64,000 bases of DNA from Brevundimonas sp. Root1279 (GTDB taxonomy: Bacteria; Pseudomonadota; Alphaproteobacteria; Caulobacterales; Caulobacteraceae): positions 186,001 to 250,000 of the forward strand of contig NZ_LMEB01000008.1 of assembly GCF_001425945.1 (NCBI RefSeq), in the 5' to 3' direction. A program made the position numbers and the translations under genes. Below, piece after piece: positions 17,762 to 25,264 of the stretch (position 1 is the stretch's first letter; every line of letters begins with the position of its first letter). The notes beneath the pieces are model-generated. The model was not told the DNA's origin. It saw only the letters and a program-made list of their open reading frames with translations, and searched no databases.

Positions 17762-18564
17762 CCGCGGAGCTGCGCCGCCCGCGCCACGGCGGCCTTGACC
17801 GCGGCCTCGGCCGCGCGCTCGAGGTCGCCGCTCGCCGTCATGGCGTCCAGCCCTGCCCGCGTCGTCCCGCCCGGCGAGGCGATGCGGCCGATCAGGGCCT
17901 CGAGCCCCTCCCCCGTCTCCAGCCCCGCGCCCGCCGAACCCAGGGCGCCGCGCGCCAGCCGCTCAGCCGCTTCGGCCGGCAGTCCCTGAGCTTCCCCGGC
18001 GCGCGCCACCGCCTGGACGAAGGCGTAGATGAAGGCCGGGGCAGACCCGGCAGTCGCGGTCGCGGCGTCCAGTTGTTCTTCGGCGTCCAAGTCGACCACG
18101 TCGGCGATGGGAGCGAATAGACCCCGCGCCGTCTCGCGCGCGCCGGAGTCCGCGGCCCACAGCGCCGCCACGCCCCGGGCCTGAGCCACGCCAGTGGTCG
18201 GCATGACCCGGGCGACTGGGCTCTTCAGGACCGCGCCGATCGCCGCGGCCGGCGTTCCGGCCATCACCGACACGACCGCCTTCGGCCGGCCGATCGCCTC
18301 GGCCAGGGGCTCGACCGCCCCGCGCCACGCCGCCGGCTTCACCGCCAGGACGACGGCCGCCGGGTCGTGCAGCGCCTCGAGCGGCGGGTTGACCCGCGCT
18401 CCCCTCGCCCGCGCCGCCTCGGCGACCGGCTTCGGCGACGGCGTCAGAATGATCAGCTCGCGCGGATCGACCGCGCCCGTCGCCAGCCAGCCTTCGACGA
18501 TCGCCGAGCCCAGGCGGCCGCAGCCCACCAGGACCACGGCGCCGGTCTTTGACGTGTCTGTCAT
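17758..18564 (-). CDS. proC: pyrroline-5-carboxylate reductase
   Basis: NAD(P)H-dependent last step of proline synthesis. The 268 residues fit the family. The Rossmann start VVLVGCGRLGSAI, the AVKPAAW loop, PTTGVAQARGVAAL, and the C-terminal signature (ALIGRIASPGGTTRAGLDAM) are all visible. It follows the YbjN gene on the same strand (4 bases between them). The proC-ybjN-ubiK order opposite lgt is familiar from Caulobacterales. Confidence 0.95.
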   Translation of the reverse strand: MTDTSKTGAVVLVGCGRLGSAIVEGWLATGAVDPRELIILTPSPKPVAEAARARGARVNPPLEALHDPAAVVLAVKPAAWRGAVEPLAEAIGRPKAVVSVMAGTPAAAIGAVLKSPVARVMPTTGVAQARGVAALWAADSGARETARGLFAPIADVVDLDAEEQLDAATATAGSAPAFIYAFVQAVARAGEAQGLPAEAAERLARGALGSAGAGLETGEGLEALIGRIASPGGTTRAGLDAMTASGDLERAAEAAVKAAVARAAQLRG

Positions 18565-18568
18565 GGCC

Positions 18569-19072
18569 TCAGGCCGTGCCGACGGTCTCGAACAGGCAGG
18601 CGTCGATCGCCTCCTGCGGCTTCTTCGATCCGCGGATCATGAAGTCGAACGCCGGGTAATAGCGGTCCGCCGCCTCGACGGCGGCGTCGATCATCGAGGC
18701 CGCCTGGCCCAGGGTCGGGCGCTCGCCCATGGGCAGGGCCAGGGAGTGGCGGAAGACGATCTCGCCGTCCTCGGCCCAGACCTCGAAATGGCCCATCCAG
18801 GTACGTTGGTTGATCAGGCCGACAAGCTCATACGCCGCCGCCCGCTTGGACTTCGAAGCCTGGAGGTCCAGGGCGCAGCACAGCTGCAGGCAGTCGCCTT
18901 CCGGTCGCCAGGCGAACCACAGCTCATAGTCCTTCCAGTCGCCGGCGAGGGCGAAGGCGAGATCGCCTTCGTCGGTGCGGTCGAACGGCAGGTTTTCGGC
19001 CGCCAAAACGTGCTCCACGACATCCAGCGGGTCGTAGGGAACGTCGACTTCTTCGGGCCGTGCAGCGTCCAT
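18569..19072 (-). CDS. YbjN domain-containing protein
   Basis: The 167 residues form one YbjN domain, a type III secretion chaperone-like alpha/beta fold: DPLDVVEHVLAAENLPFDR at the start, an LWFAWRPEGDCLQLCCALD strand pair, and the LINQRTWMGHFEVW helix-strand. The N-terminal acidic leader is short. It is translated with proC, which starts 4 bases after this gene ends. Its molecular role is not established. Confidence 0.88.
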   Translation of the reverse strand: MDAARPEEVDVPYDPLDVVEHVLAAENLPFDRTDEGDLAFALAGDWKDYELWFAWRPEGDCLQLCCALDLQASKSKRAAAYELVGLINQRTWMGHFEVWAEDGEIVFRHSLALPMGERPTLGQAASMIDAAVEAADRYYPAFDFMIRGSKKPQEAIDACLFETVGTA

Positions 19073-19136
19073 TAAGGATTCTCCGGGCGCGACTCACGCC
19101 CTCTCAGGAAACGGTATGCGGGTTCGCAGATTCGGC

Positions 19137-19412
19137 TCAACCGGCTGCGTCCTGTGCGGGAGTTGCCGCTGTGGACGTTCCCTTTTGAGGCTTCTTCGCC
19201 GCCTTCAGGGTCGCGATCTCCGCCCGCAACGCCGCAATTTCCGCTTTCAGAACATCGAACTCGTCCCGGCGCACCAGGTCCATGTCCGCGACAAAGCGAT
19301 CCGCCTGAGAACGGAAGGCCGTCTTGGCCTCCTCGCCCGCCGCCTGGGCCAGTCCCATGGCGCCCGTGGTCAGTTTCGCGAACTCGTCGAGGATGGGATT
19401 GCGTGTCTGCAT
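19137..19412 (-). CDS. ubiK: UbiK-like accessory factor (BMFP family)
   Basis: A 91-residue protein whose helical start (TRNPILDEFAKLTTGAMG) and C-terminal coiled coil (VLKAEIAALRAEIATLKA) match the BMFP/UbiK family, small trimeric proteins that help the aerobic ubiquinone-synthesis complex in proteobacteria. A TTG sits one codon before the ATG at 19412; the ATG was preferred. The tail (residues about 75-91) is Lys/Thr/Ala-rich and disordered. Divergent from lgt. Confidence 0.8.
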   Translation of the reverse strand: MQTRNPILDEFAKLTTGAMGLAQAAGEEAKTAFRSQADRFVADMDLVRRDEFDVLKAEIAALRAEIATLKAAKKPQKGTSTAATPAQDAAG

Positions 19413-19596
19413 CAAACGTCTCCGACTCGAACAAGCGAACTTCGTTAAGGATGGTTGCGGGATATGGTGAACGAAACCTTGCGGTATACTTCACTCATGG
19501 CCTGATTTGGTCGCCCTGTCGCCTGTCCGAAATTTCAGGGACGGCGGCGGCGACGCTTGCTAAACCTCGCCTCGAAGTCAGCCGTCAGGAGCGCCC

Positions 19597-20481
19597 GTGC
19601 CCTTCCCCGAGTTCGATCCGGTGCTGTTCAGCATCGGCCCCCTGGACATCCGCTGGTACGCCCTCGCCTATGTCGCCGGCATCGTCCTGGGCTGGTGGTA
19701 CGCGAGCCGACTGGCCAAGAACATCGCCGTATGGGCGCCGGGGAAGCCGCCGGTCACCTCGCTCCAACTGGACGACCTGGTGCTGTGGATCACCCTCGGC
19801 ATCATCGGCGGCGGCCGCCTCGGCTACGCCCTGTTCTACAAGCCGTCGCTGTACGCCCAGATCTTCACCGGACCCGAGATGGGGGACCGCCTGGCCCTGT
19901 TCCGCCTCTGGGACGGCGGCATGTCCTTCCACGGCGGCCTGATCGGCGTGACCCTGGCGATCGTCTGGTTCGCCTGGAAGCACAAGATCCGTCTGCTCAG
20001 CCTCGGCGATCTCGTCGCCCCCGTGGTGCCGATCGGCCTGTTCTTCGGCCGCATCGCCAACTTCATCAACGGCGAACTGTGGGGTCGCCCGACCGACGCC
20101 CCCTGGGGCATGGTCTTCTGCAACAGCCACATCGCCAAGCTGTACGGCGGCGGCTGCCCGCCCGAACTGCTGATCCCGCGCCACCCCAGCCAGCTGTATG
20201 AAGCCGCTCTCGAAGGCGCACTGCTGGCCGTCATCCTGTGGCTGGCCGTGTTCAAGGGCCGCCTGCTGGCCAAGCCCGGCTATGTTACCGGCATCTTCCT
20301 GCTCGGCTACGGCCTGGTGCGCGCCTCGCTTGAGAATGTGCGCCAGCCCGACGCCGGCAAGCTGTCCGAGCTGCCGTTCGGCCTGACCATGGGGATGATG
20401 CTGTCCGTGCCGATGATGATCATCGGGGCCTGGCTGATCTGGCGCGCCTGGAAGCGGCCTCCGGTCGAAGCGACGGCCTGA
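19597..20481 (+). CDS. lgt: prolipoprotein diacylglyceryl transferase
   Basis: Inner-membrane enzyme that transfers diacylglycerol from phosphatidylglycerol to the lipobox cysteine of prolipoproteins, the first step of lipoprotein maturation. The 294 residues include about seven membrane segments and the Lgt signature GRIANFINGELWGR in the middle. The start is GTG 19597, which gives the normal N-terminus (MPFPEFDPVLFSIGPLDIRW). It begins a plus-strand run with the methyltransferase 4 bases further on, and then pgeF. Several lipoproteins in this window would be its substrates. Confidence 0.96.
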   Translation: MPFPEFDPVLFSIGPLDIRWYALAYVAGIVLGWWYASRLAKNIAVWAPGKPPVTSLQLDDLVLWITLGIIGGGRLGYALFYKPSLYAQIFTGPEMGDRLALFRLWDGGMSFHGGLIGVTLAIVWFAWKHKIRLLSLGDLVAPVVPIGLFFGRIANFINGELWGRPTDAPWGMVFCNSHIAKLYGGGCPPELLIPRHPSQLYEAALEGALLAVILWLAVFKGRLLAKPGYVTGIFLLGYGLVRASLENVRQPDAGKLSELPFGLTMGMMLSVPMMIIGAWLIWRAWKRPPVEATA

Positions 20482-20485
20482 TCCG

Positions 20486-21574
20486 ATGGCCGCGCCCGCC
20501 CTCCCCCTCAAGGACAGACTGGCCCGGGAGATCGCCCTGACGGGCCCGATGTCGATCGCCGACTACGTCACCCGCTGCCTGCACGATCCCGAGGCCGGCT
20601 ACTATTCGACCCGGCCCGCCATCGGCGCGACCGGCGACTTCATCACGGCCCCGATGGTCAGCCAGATGTTCGGCGAACTGATCGGCCTGTGGGCGATCGA
20701 GCTGTGGCATCGCCTTGGCGCGCCCGAGCGGGTTCGGCTGGTCGAGGTCGGCCCCGGCGACGGCACGCTGATGGCCGACGCCCTGCGCGCCGCCCGTCTG
20801 GCCCCGGACTTCCTCCAGTCCGTCGACCTGGTCCTTATCGAGCCCAGCCCGCCGCTGCGCGCCGCCCAGGCCCGCATGCTGGCCGACAGCGACGTCCATC
20901 CGCGCTGGGTCTCGTCGCTGGACCGCATCGAGACCGACGCCCCGGTGATCCTGGTCGCCAATGAGGTGCTGGATTGCCTGCCCGCGCGCCAGTTCGTTCG
21001 CACCGAGGACGGCTGGGCCGAGCGTCGTGTCGGCGTCGACGACGCCGGCGCATTGACCTTCGGACTGGTCCGCATCACTAGCGCCTTCAAGCGCCCGGCC
21101 TTCGACGTCGAGCCCGGCCAGACGGTCGAGATCTCCGACCAGCAGGCCGCCTTCGGGCGCGATCTGGCGACCCTGGTCAAGGCGGCCGGCGGCGCCGCCC
21201 TGCTCATCGACTACGGCCGCGCCCGGCCCGAAGCCGGCGACACCCTGCAGGCCCTGCGCCGCCACCAGAAGGTCGACCCCCTGGCCACGCCTGGAGAAGC
21301 CGACCTGACCCAGTGGGCCGACTTCCCGACCGTGCTGGAGGCCGCCGTCCACTCCGGAGCGGATGTCTCGGGCTGCCTCGGACAAGGGGATTTCCTCCGC
21401 CTCCTGGGGATCGAAGCGCGCGCCGACCGGTTGAAACAGGGACGGCCCGACGCTGCGGACGTCATCGACCGACAGCTCGACCGCCTGACCGGAGACGATC
21501 AGATGGGGACCCTGTTCAAGGCCTGCGCGATCTTCTCGCCCCGCTCCCTCGTGGTCCCGGGCTTCGAGGCCTGA
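20486..21574 (+). CDS. SAM-dependent methyltransferase, NDUFAF7/MidA family
   Basis: The 362 residues match the family formerly called DUF185: an N-terminal GPMSIADYVTRCLHDPEAGYY, GDFITAPMVSQMFGELIG, and the SAM-binding VEVGPGDGTLMAD. The mitochondrial member NDUFAF7 methylates an arginine of complex I subunit NDUFS2, so a similar role in respiratory complex assembly is a fair but untested inference. It sits 4 bases after lgt and 2 bases before pgeF, so it is the middle gene of a three-gene operon. Confidence 0.9.
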   Translation: MAAPALPLKDRLAREIALTGPMSIADYVTRCLHDPEAGYYSTRPAIGATGDFITAPMVSQMFGELIGLWAIELWHRLGAPERVRLVEVGPGDGTLMADALRAARLAPDFLQSVDLVLIEPSPPLRAAQARMLADSDVHPRWVSSLDRIETDAPVILVANEVLDCLPARQFVRTEDGWAERRVGVDDAGALTFGLVRITSAFKRPAFDVEPGQTVEISDQQAAFGRDLATLVKAAGGAALLIDYGRARPEAGDTLQALRRHQKVDPLATPGEADLTQWADFPTVLEAAVHSGADVSGCLGQGDFLRLLGIEARADRLKQGRPDAADVIDRQLDRLTGDDQMGTLFKACAIFSPRSLVVPGFEA

Positions 21575-21576
21575 CC

Positions 21577-22347
21577 ATGAGCCTGACCCCCATCACCCAC
21601 GCCCTGCTGGAGGGCGCCGGCGTGCGCCACGGCTTCTTCACACGCCAGGGCGGCGTCTCGACCGGCCTCTACGACAGTCTCAACGTCGGCGTCGGGTCGA
21701 ACGACGATCCGGCCGCCGTGGCCGAGAACCGCGCCCGCCTCGCCGGATGGTTCGGCGGGACCGCCGACGATCTGGCCAGTTGCTACCAGATCCACTCCGC
21801 CGTCGTCCGCGTCGCCGAGGCCGGCTGGAAGGGCGAACGACCCGAGGGCGACGCGACGGTCACCGCGGTCCCGGGCGTCATCTGCGGCGTCCTGACCGCC
21901 GACTGCGCCCCGATCCTGCTGGCCGACGCCGAGGCCGGCGTGGTCGGCGCGGCCCATGCGGGCTGGAAAGGCGCTTTGGGCGGCATCGTCCATTCCACGG
22001 TCGCCGCCATGGAGGCGCTGGGCGCCCGGCCCGACCGCATGGTCGCCGTCGTCGGCCCCTGCATAGGCCTGGAGAGCTACGAAGTCGGGGCCGACTTCCA
22101 GGAGCGGTTCGAACACCACGACGCCGGCAGCGCCCGCTTCTTCTCGCCCGGCGTCGCGCCGGACAAGCGGCTGTTCGACCTGCCCGCCTTCGTGCTGTGG
22201 AGACTGGAGCAGGCCGGAGTCGGCGACGCCGCCTGGACCGGCCACGACACCCGCATCGACGGGGCCCGCTTCTTCTCGAACCGCCGCGCCCACCTGGACG
22301 GAGAGGCCGACTTCGGCCGGATGATGAGCGCGATCAGCCTGGGCTGA
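21577..22347 (+). CDS. pgeF: peptidoglycan editing factor / polyphenol oxidase (YfiH, LACC1) family
   Basis: The 256-residue product carries the metal-ligand pattern of the DUF152 family: YQIHS, TADCAPILL and HAGWKG, followed by the GPCIG motif. Family members have been reported as purine nucleoside-active enzymes and as a cytoplasmic editing factor that protects peptidoglycan precursors. The ATG at 21577, two bases after the preceding stop, was chosen over a much longer open frame. Its stop abuts that of convergent lpxC within TGATCA (22345-22350). Confidence 0.92.
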   Translation: MSLTPITHALLEGAGVRHGFFTRQGGVSTGLYDSLNVGVGSNDDPAAVAENRARLAGWFGGTADDLASCYQIHSAVVRVAEAGWKGERPEGDATVTAVPGVICGVLTADCAPILLADAEAGVVGAAHAGWKGALGGIVHSTVAAMEALGARPDRMVAVVGPCIGLESYEVGADFQERFEHHDAGSARFFSPGVAPDKRLFDLPAFVLWRLEQAGVGDAAWTGHDTRIDGARFFSNRRAHLDGEADFGRMMSAISLG

Positions 22348-23247
22348 TCAGCCGGCCATCGCCATTTCAGGCACGCGCACCACCTCGCGCCAGGCCTGCG
22401 GATTGGCCAGCAGTTCGCGGACCAGCAGGTTGTTGATGGCGTGGCCCGCCTTGACGCCCTCGTAGCGGCCCAGCAGGGGGGCGCCGAGCACATACAGGTC
22501 GCCGATGGCGTCCAGCGCCTTGTGCTTCACGAACTCCCGCTCCATGCGCAGGCCGCCCGGATTCAGGATCTCGTCGCCGTCGATGACCACGGCGTTTTCC
22601 AGCGAACCGCCGCGGGCCAGGCCGGCGCGGCGCAGGGCCTCGACCTCATGGGCGAAGCCGAAGGTGCGGGCGGCCATGATCTCGTTGCGGAAGGTTTCCT
22701 CATCCACCACGAAGTCGACCACCTGGTTGCCGATCACCGGCGTGGCGAAGTCGATCTCGAAGCGCATCTCGTAGCGGTCGCACGGCAGCAGGACCGCGGA
22801 CTTGTCGCCGTCCTGGACGCGAATCGGCTCGAGGATCTCGATGTAGCGGACCGGGGCCTCCTGGCGGCGGAAGCCGGCGCGGTCCAGCAACTGGACGAAC
22901 GGCAGGGCCGAACCGTCGAGGATCGGCAGCTCCGGACCATCCACCTCGACCACGGCGTTCGACACGCCCAGGGCGGCGAAGGCGGCCATCAGGTGCTCGA
23001 TCGTCGACAGGCGCACGCCGTCGGCGTTCTCGATCATGGTGTTCAAGCGAGCGTCGACCACGGCCTCGCCCGAGACCGGAATGCGGTTGTCACGGTCCTG
23101 GATGTCGGTGCGCACGAAGACGATTCCCGTGCCGGACGGAGCCGGGCGCACGGCCAGGCGCACGCGGTCGCCCGTGTGCACGCCCACGCCGGCGATAATA
23201 GCCGGCGCGACGGTCGTCTTCTGGTGATGGTCGGTACGGACCGTCAA
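22348..23247 (-). CDS. lpxC: UDP-3-O-acyl-N-acetylglucosamine deacetylase
   Basis: Zn2+ amidase, the committed step of lipid A synthesis. It has 299 residues; ligands are the His in TIEHLMAA and the His and Asp in KHKALDAIGDL, and the general base is the His in KAGHAINN. The start appears to be TTG (23245-23247): an in-frame TGA lies two codons upstream, and no ATG or GTG comes before the conserved GVGVHTG. It lies downstream of ftsZ on the same strand, the usual place for lpxC in many proteobacteria. Confidence 0.95.
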   Translation of the reverse strand: MTVRTDHHQKTTVAPAIIAGVGVHTGDRVRLAVRPAPSGTGIVFVRTDIQDRDNRIPVSGEAVVDARLNTMIENADGVRLSTIEHLMAAFAALGVSNAVVEVDGPELPILDGSALPFVQLLDRAGFRRQEAPVRYIEILEPIRVQDGDKSAVLLPCDRYEMRFEIDFATPVIGNQVVDFVVDEETFRNEIMAARTFGFAHEVEALRRAGLARGGSLENAVVIDGDEILNPGGLRMEREFVKHKALDAIGDLYVLGAPLLGRYEGVKAGHAINNLLVRELLANPQAWREVVRVPEMAMAG

Positions 23248-23381
23248 AACTCAAACTCTCTGCTTCTGCGTCCCGCCTCTACGTGCGGAGTTCGCCCCAG
23301 GAACCGTCTACCGGTCCCCGCGCCACCCGAAAATGAAAGTCGGGTTTCGGATTGTTTCGCTCATGGTTACCGAACGCGAAA

Positions 23382-23410
23382 CCGCCCCGGAGCGCGGGGC
23401 TCCGGGGCGG
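23382..23410 (-). terminator. hairpin downstream of ftsZ
   Basis: A perfect 12-bp GC-rich stem (23382-23393 with 23399-23410) around a 5-base loop starts 22 bases after the ftsZ stop. On the minus strand the run that follows is only TTT, so termination may be partial and allow read-through into lpxC. Confidence 0.55.
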
Positions 23411-23431
23411 CGTCGACGGTGCGATCGTTTC

Positions 23432-25009
23432 TTAGTTGGCCAGGCGACGCAGGAAGGACGGGATCTCGAGATCGTCCTCGGCTTCCCCGAGCTCCGGCTC
23501 GGGGGCGGGCTGCGCCTGGCTGGTGGCCCGCATTTCAGTCTGCCGCGAACCGGCGGCGGGATAGGTCGGCTGCTGCTGGCGCTTGCGGCCGAACAGGCTC
23601 CAGCCCGACTTCCGGTGATCCCGGTCGTCGTGGTCGTCATAGGCCGGCTCTTCGCGCCGGCTCTCGACCGGCTCGGGGGCGCGCTCGGCGGCCGGACGCT
23701 CGTAGCGCTCGGCGTAGAGGTCGCCCTGGGCGGCCGGCGCCTGGGCGGCGGTGCGCGGCGAGGCTTCGTATTCCTCGACCCACGGATCGACGATCGGCTC
23801 AAGCTTCCGCTCTTCGGCGACGTGGATCACCGGCTCCGGGCGGGGCTCTACCCGCGCTTCAGCGCGGGCGGCCTGAAAGGTGGGGACGATCGGGGCCGGC
23901 TCGGGCGTGCGGGCGACCTCGGCGCGGACCGGCTCGCGGATCGGCTCGGGACGGATCGGATCGATGCGCGACGGGCTGTAGCTGGTCGGACGACGGGCGT
24001 CGAAGGTCGAGGACGCCGTGGCCGGCGGAGCCTTGATCGCCGACAGGTCTTCCATGCCCGTGGCCACGACCGAGACGCGGATCTTGCCGTCCAGGGCCGG
24101 GTCGAAGGCGGCGCCGAAGATGATGTTGGCGTCGGCGTCCACTTCGCCGGCGATGGCGTTGGCGGCCTCGTCGACTTCCAGCAGGGTCATGTCCATGCCG
24201 CCGGTGATGTTCACCAGCACGGCCTTGGCGCCCTTCAGCGAGGTCTCGTCCAGAAGCGGGTTGGCGATGGCGTTCTGGGCCGCCTGCAGGGCGCGGTCCT
24301 CGCCCGAAGCCTCGCCCGTGCCCATCATCGCCTTGCCCATTTCGGACATGACGGCGCGGACGTCGGCGAAATCGAGGTTGATCAGGCCCGGCAGGATCAT
24401 CAGGTCGGTGATCGAACGGACGCCCGAGTGCAGCACCTGGTCGGCCATGCCGAAGGCGTCGGCGAAGGTCGTGCGCTCGTTGGCGACGCGGAACAGGTTC
24501 TGGTTCGGAATGACGATCAGGGTGTCGACGTAGCGCTGCAGCTCGGCGATGCCCGCATCGGCCAGGCGCATTCGGTGACGGCCTTCGAAGGTGAAGGGCT
24601 TGGTGACGACGCCGACGGTCAGGATGCCGCGGTCACGGGCGCATTTGGCGATGACGGGGGCCGCGCCGGTGCCGGTGCCGCCGCCCATGCCGGCGGTGAT
24701 GAACACCATGTGGGCGCCGTCGAGGTGCCCGTAGATTTCGTCGGCCGATTCCTCGGCGGCGTTCATGCCGACCTCGGGGTGGGCGCCCGCGCCCAGGCCC
24801 TGGGTGATGGTCTCGCCCAGCTGGACGCGTCGGTCGGTCTTGGCGAACGACAGATGTTGCGCGTCGGTGTTGGCGACGACGAACTCGACGCCCTCCAGAC
24901 CCGCATCGATCATGTTGTTGACGGCGTTGCCGCCGGCTCCCCCGACGCCGAAGACGACGATCCGGGGCTTCAGTTCCGTGTTTTGCGGACGCACCAGCGA
25001 GAGAGACAT
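23432..25009 (-). CDS. ftsZ: cell division protein FtsZ
   Basis: Tubulin-like GTPase that builds the division ring. The 525 residues divide into the GTPase core (about 10-318, with [13 protein letters not shown] and the GGGTGTG tubulin loop at 109-115), a long Pro/Glu/Arg-rich linker (about 320-513) and the C-terminal peptide [11 protein letters not shown] that binds FtsA and other membrane tethers. The long linker is typical of Caulobacterales (Caulobacter FtsZ is about 508). Unlike the classical order, a TonB receptor gene separates it from ftsA. Its upstream region holds GANTC sites, a CtrA-like box and a tandem repeat at the ribosome site. Confidence 0.98.
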   Translation of the reverse strand: MSLSLVRPQNTELKPRIVVFGVGGAGGNAVNNMIDAGLEGVEFVVANTDAQHLSFAKTDRRVQLGETITQGLGAGAHPEVGMNAAEESADEIYGHLDGAHMVFITAGMGGGTGTGAAPVIAKCARDRGILTVGVVTKPFTFEGRHRMRLADAGIAELQRYVDTLIVIPNQNLFRVANERTTFADAFGMADQVLHSGVRSITDLMILPGLINLDFADVRAVMSEMGKAMMGTGEASGEDRALQAAQNAIANPLLDETSLKGAKAVLVNITGGMDMTLLEVDEAANAIAGEVDADANIIFGAAFDPALDGKIRVSVVATGMEDLSAIKAPPATASSTFDARRPTSYSPSRIDPIRPEPIREPVRAEVARTPEPAPIVPTFQAARAEARVEPRPEPVIHVAEERKLEPIVDPWVEEYEASPRTAAQAPAAQGDLYAERYERPAAERAPEPVESRREEPAYDDHDDRDHRKSGWSLFGRKRQQQPTYPAAGSRQTEMRATSQAQPAPEPELGEAEDDLEIPSFLRRLAN

Positions 25010-25012
25010 TTT

Positions 25013-25033
25013 CTTATCCGACCTTATCCGACC
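25013..25033 (-). repeat. tandem 10-bp repeat at the ftsZ ribosome site
   Basis: CTTATCCGAC occurs twice in tandem (25013-25022 and 25023-25032) plus one further base. On the minus strand this reads GGTCGGATAA twice and ends 3 bases before the ftsZ ATG. It contains the only purine-rich stretches that could serve as the ribosome site. Confidence 0.6.
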
Positions 25034-25067
25034 CTGCCCTTGACGCCACCGATGCGAAATCCCCGCC

Positions 25068-25141
25068 GATTCGCATTGGTTATGAGCGCGTTAAGGAAGC
25101 ACCTCATCTGCTTAAGAGAGTGTTACCGGATAGGCTGAGTC
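25068..25141 (-). promoter_or_regulatory. candidate ftsZ control region: two GANTC sites and a CtrA-like box
   Basis: Two GANTC sequences (25068-25072 and 25137-25141) flank GTTAT-N7-TTAA at 25079-25094; on the coding strand this is TTAA-N7-ATAAC, one mismatch from the CtrA consensus TTAA-N7-TTAAC. All lie 59-132 bases before the ftsZ ATG. In Caulobacter crescentus, ftsZ is repressed by CtrA and its transcription depends on CcrM methylation at GANTC, so the arrangement is what would be expected. The promoter elements themselves were not identified. Confidence 0.5.
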
Positions 25142-25197
25142 GGGCCGGGGGCCACGGAAATCATTAACCTTCACTGCAGTTTTCCACCGCGACCACG

Positions 25198-25226
25198 AAA
25201 AAGGGCGGCTCTTGCGAGCCGCCCTT
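25198..25226 (-). terminator. intrinsic terminator of the TonB-receptor gene
   Basis: A perfect 11-bp stem (25201-25211 with 25216-25226) with a 4-base loop is followed on the minus strand by TTTTT (complement of 25198-25202). It lies 39 bases after the receptor stop and should shield ftsZ from receptor transcription. Confidence 0.85.
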
Positions 25227-25264
25227 ATCCGTTCTGGAGATAACTCCAGGCAGTAACGCCAGGC

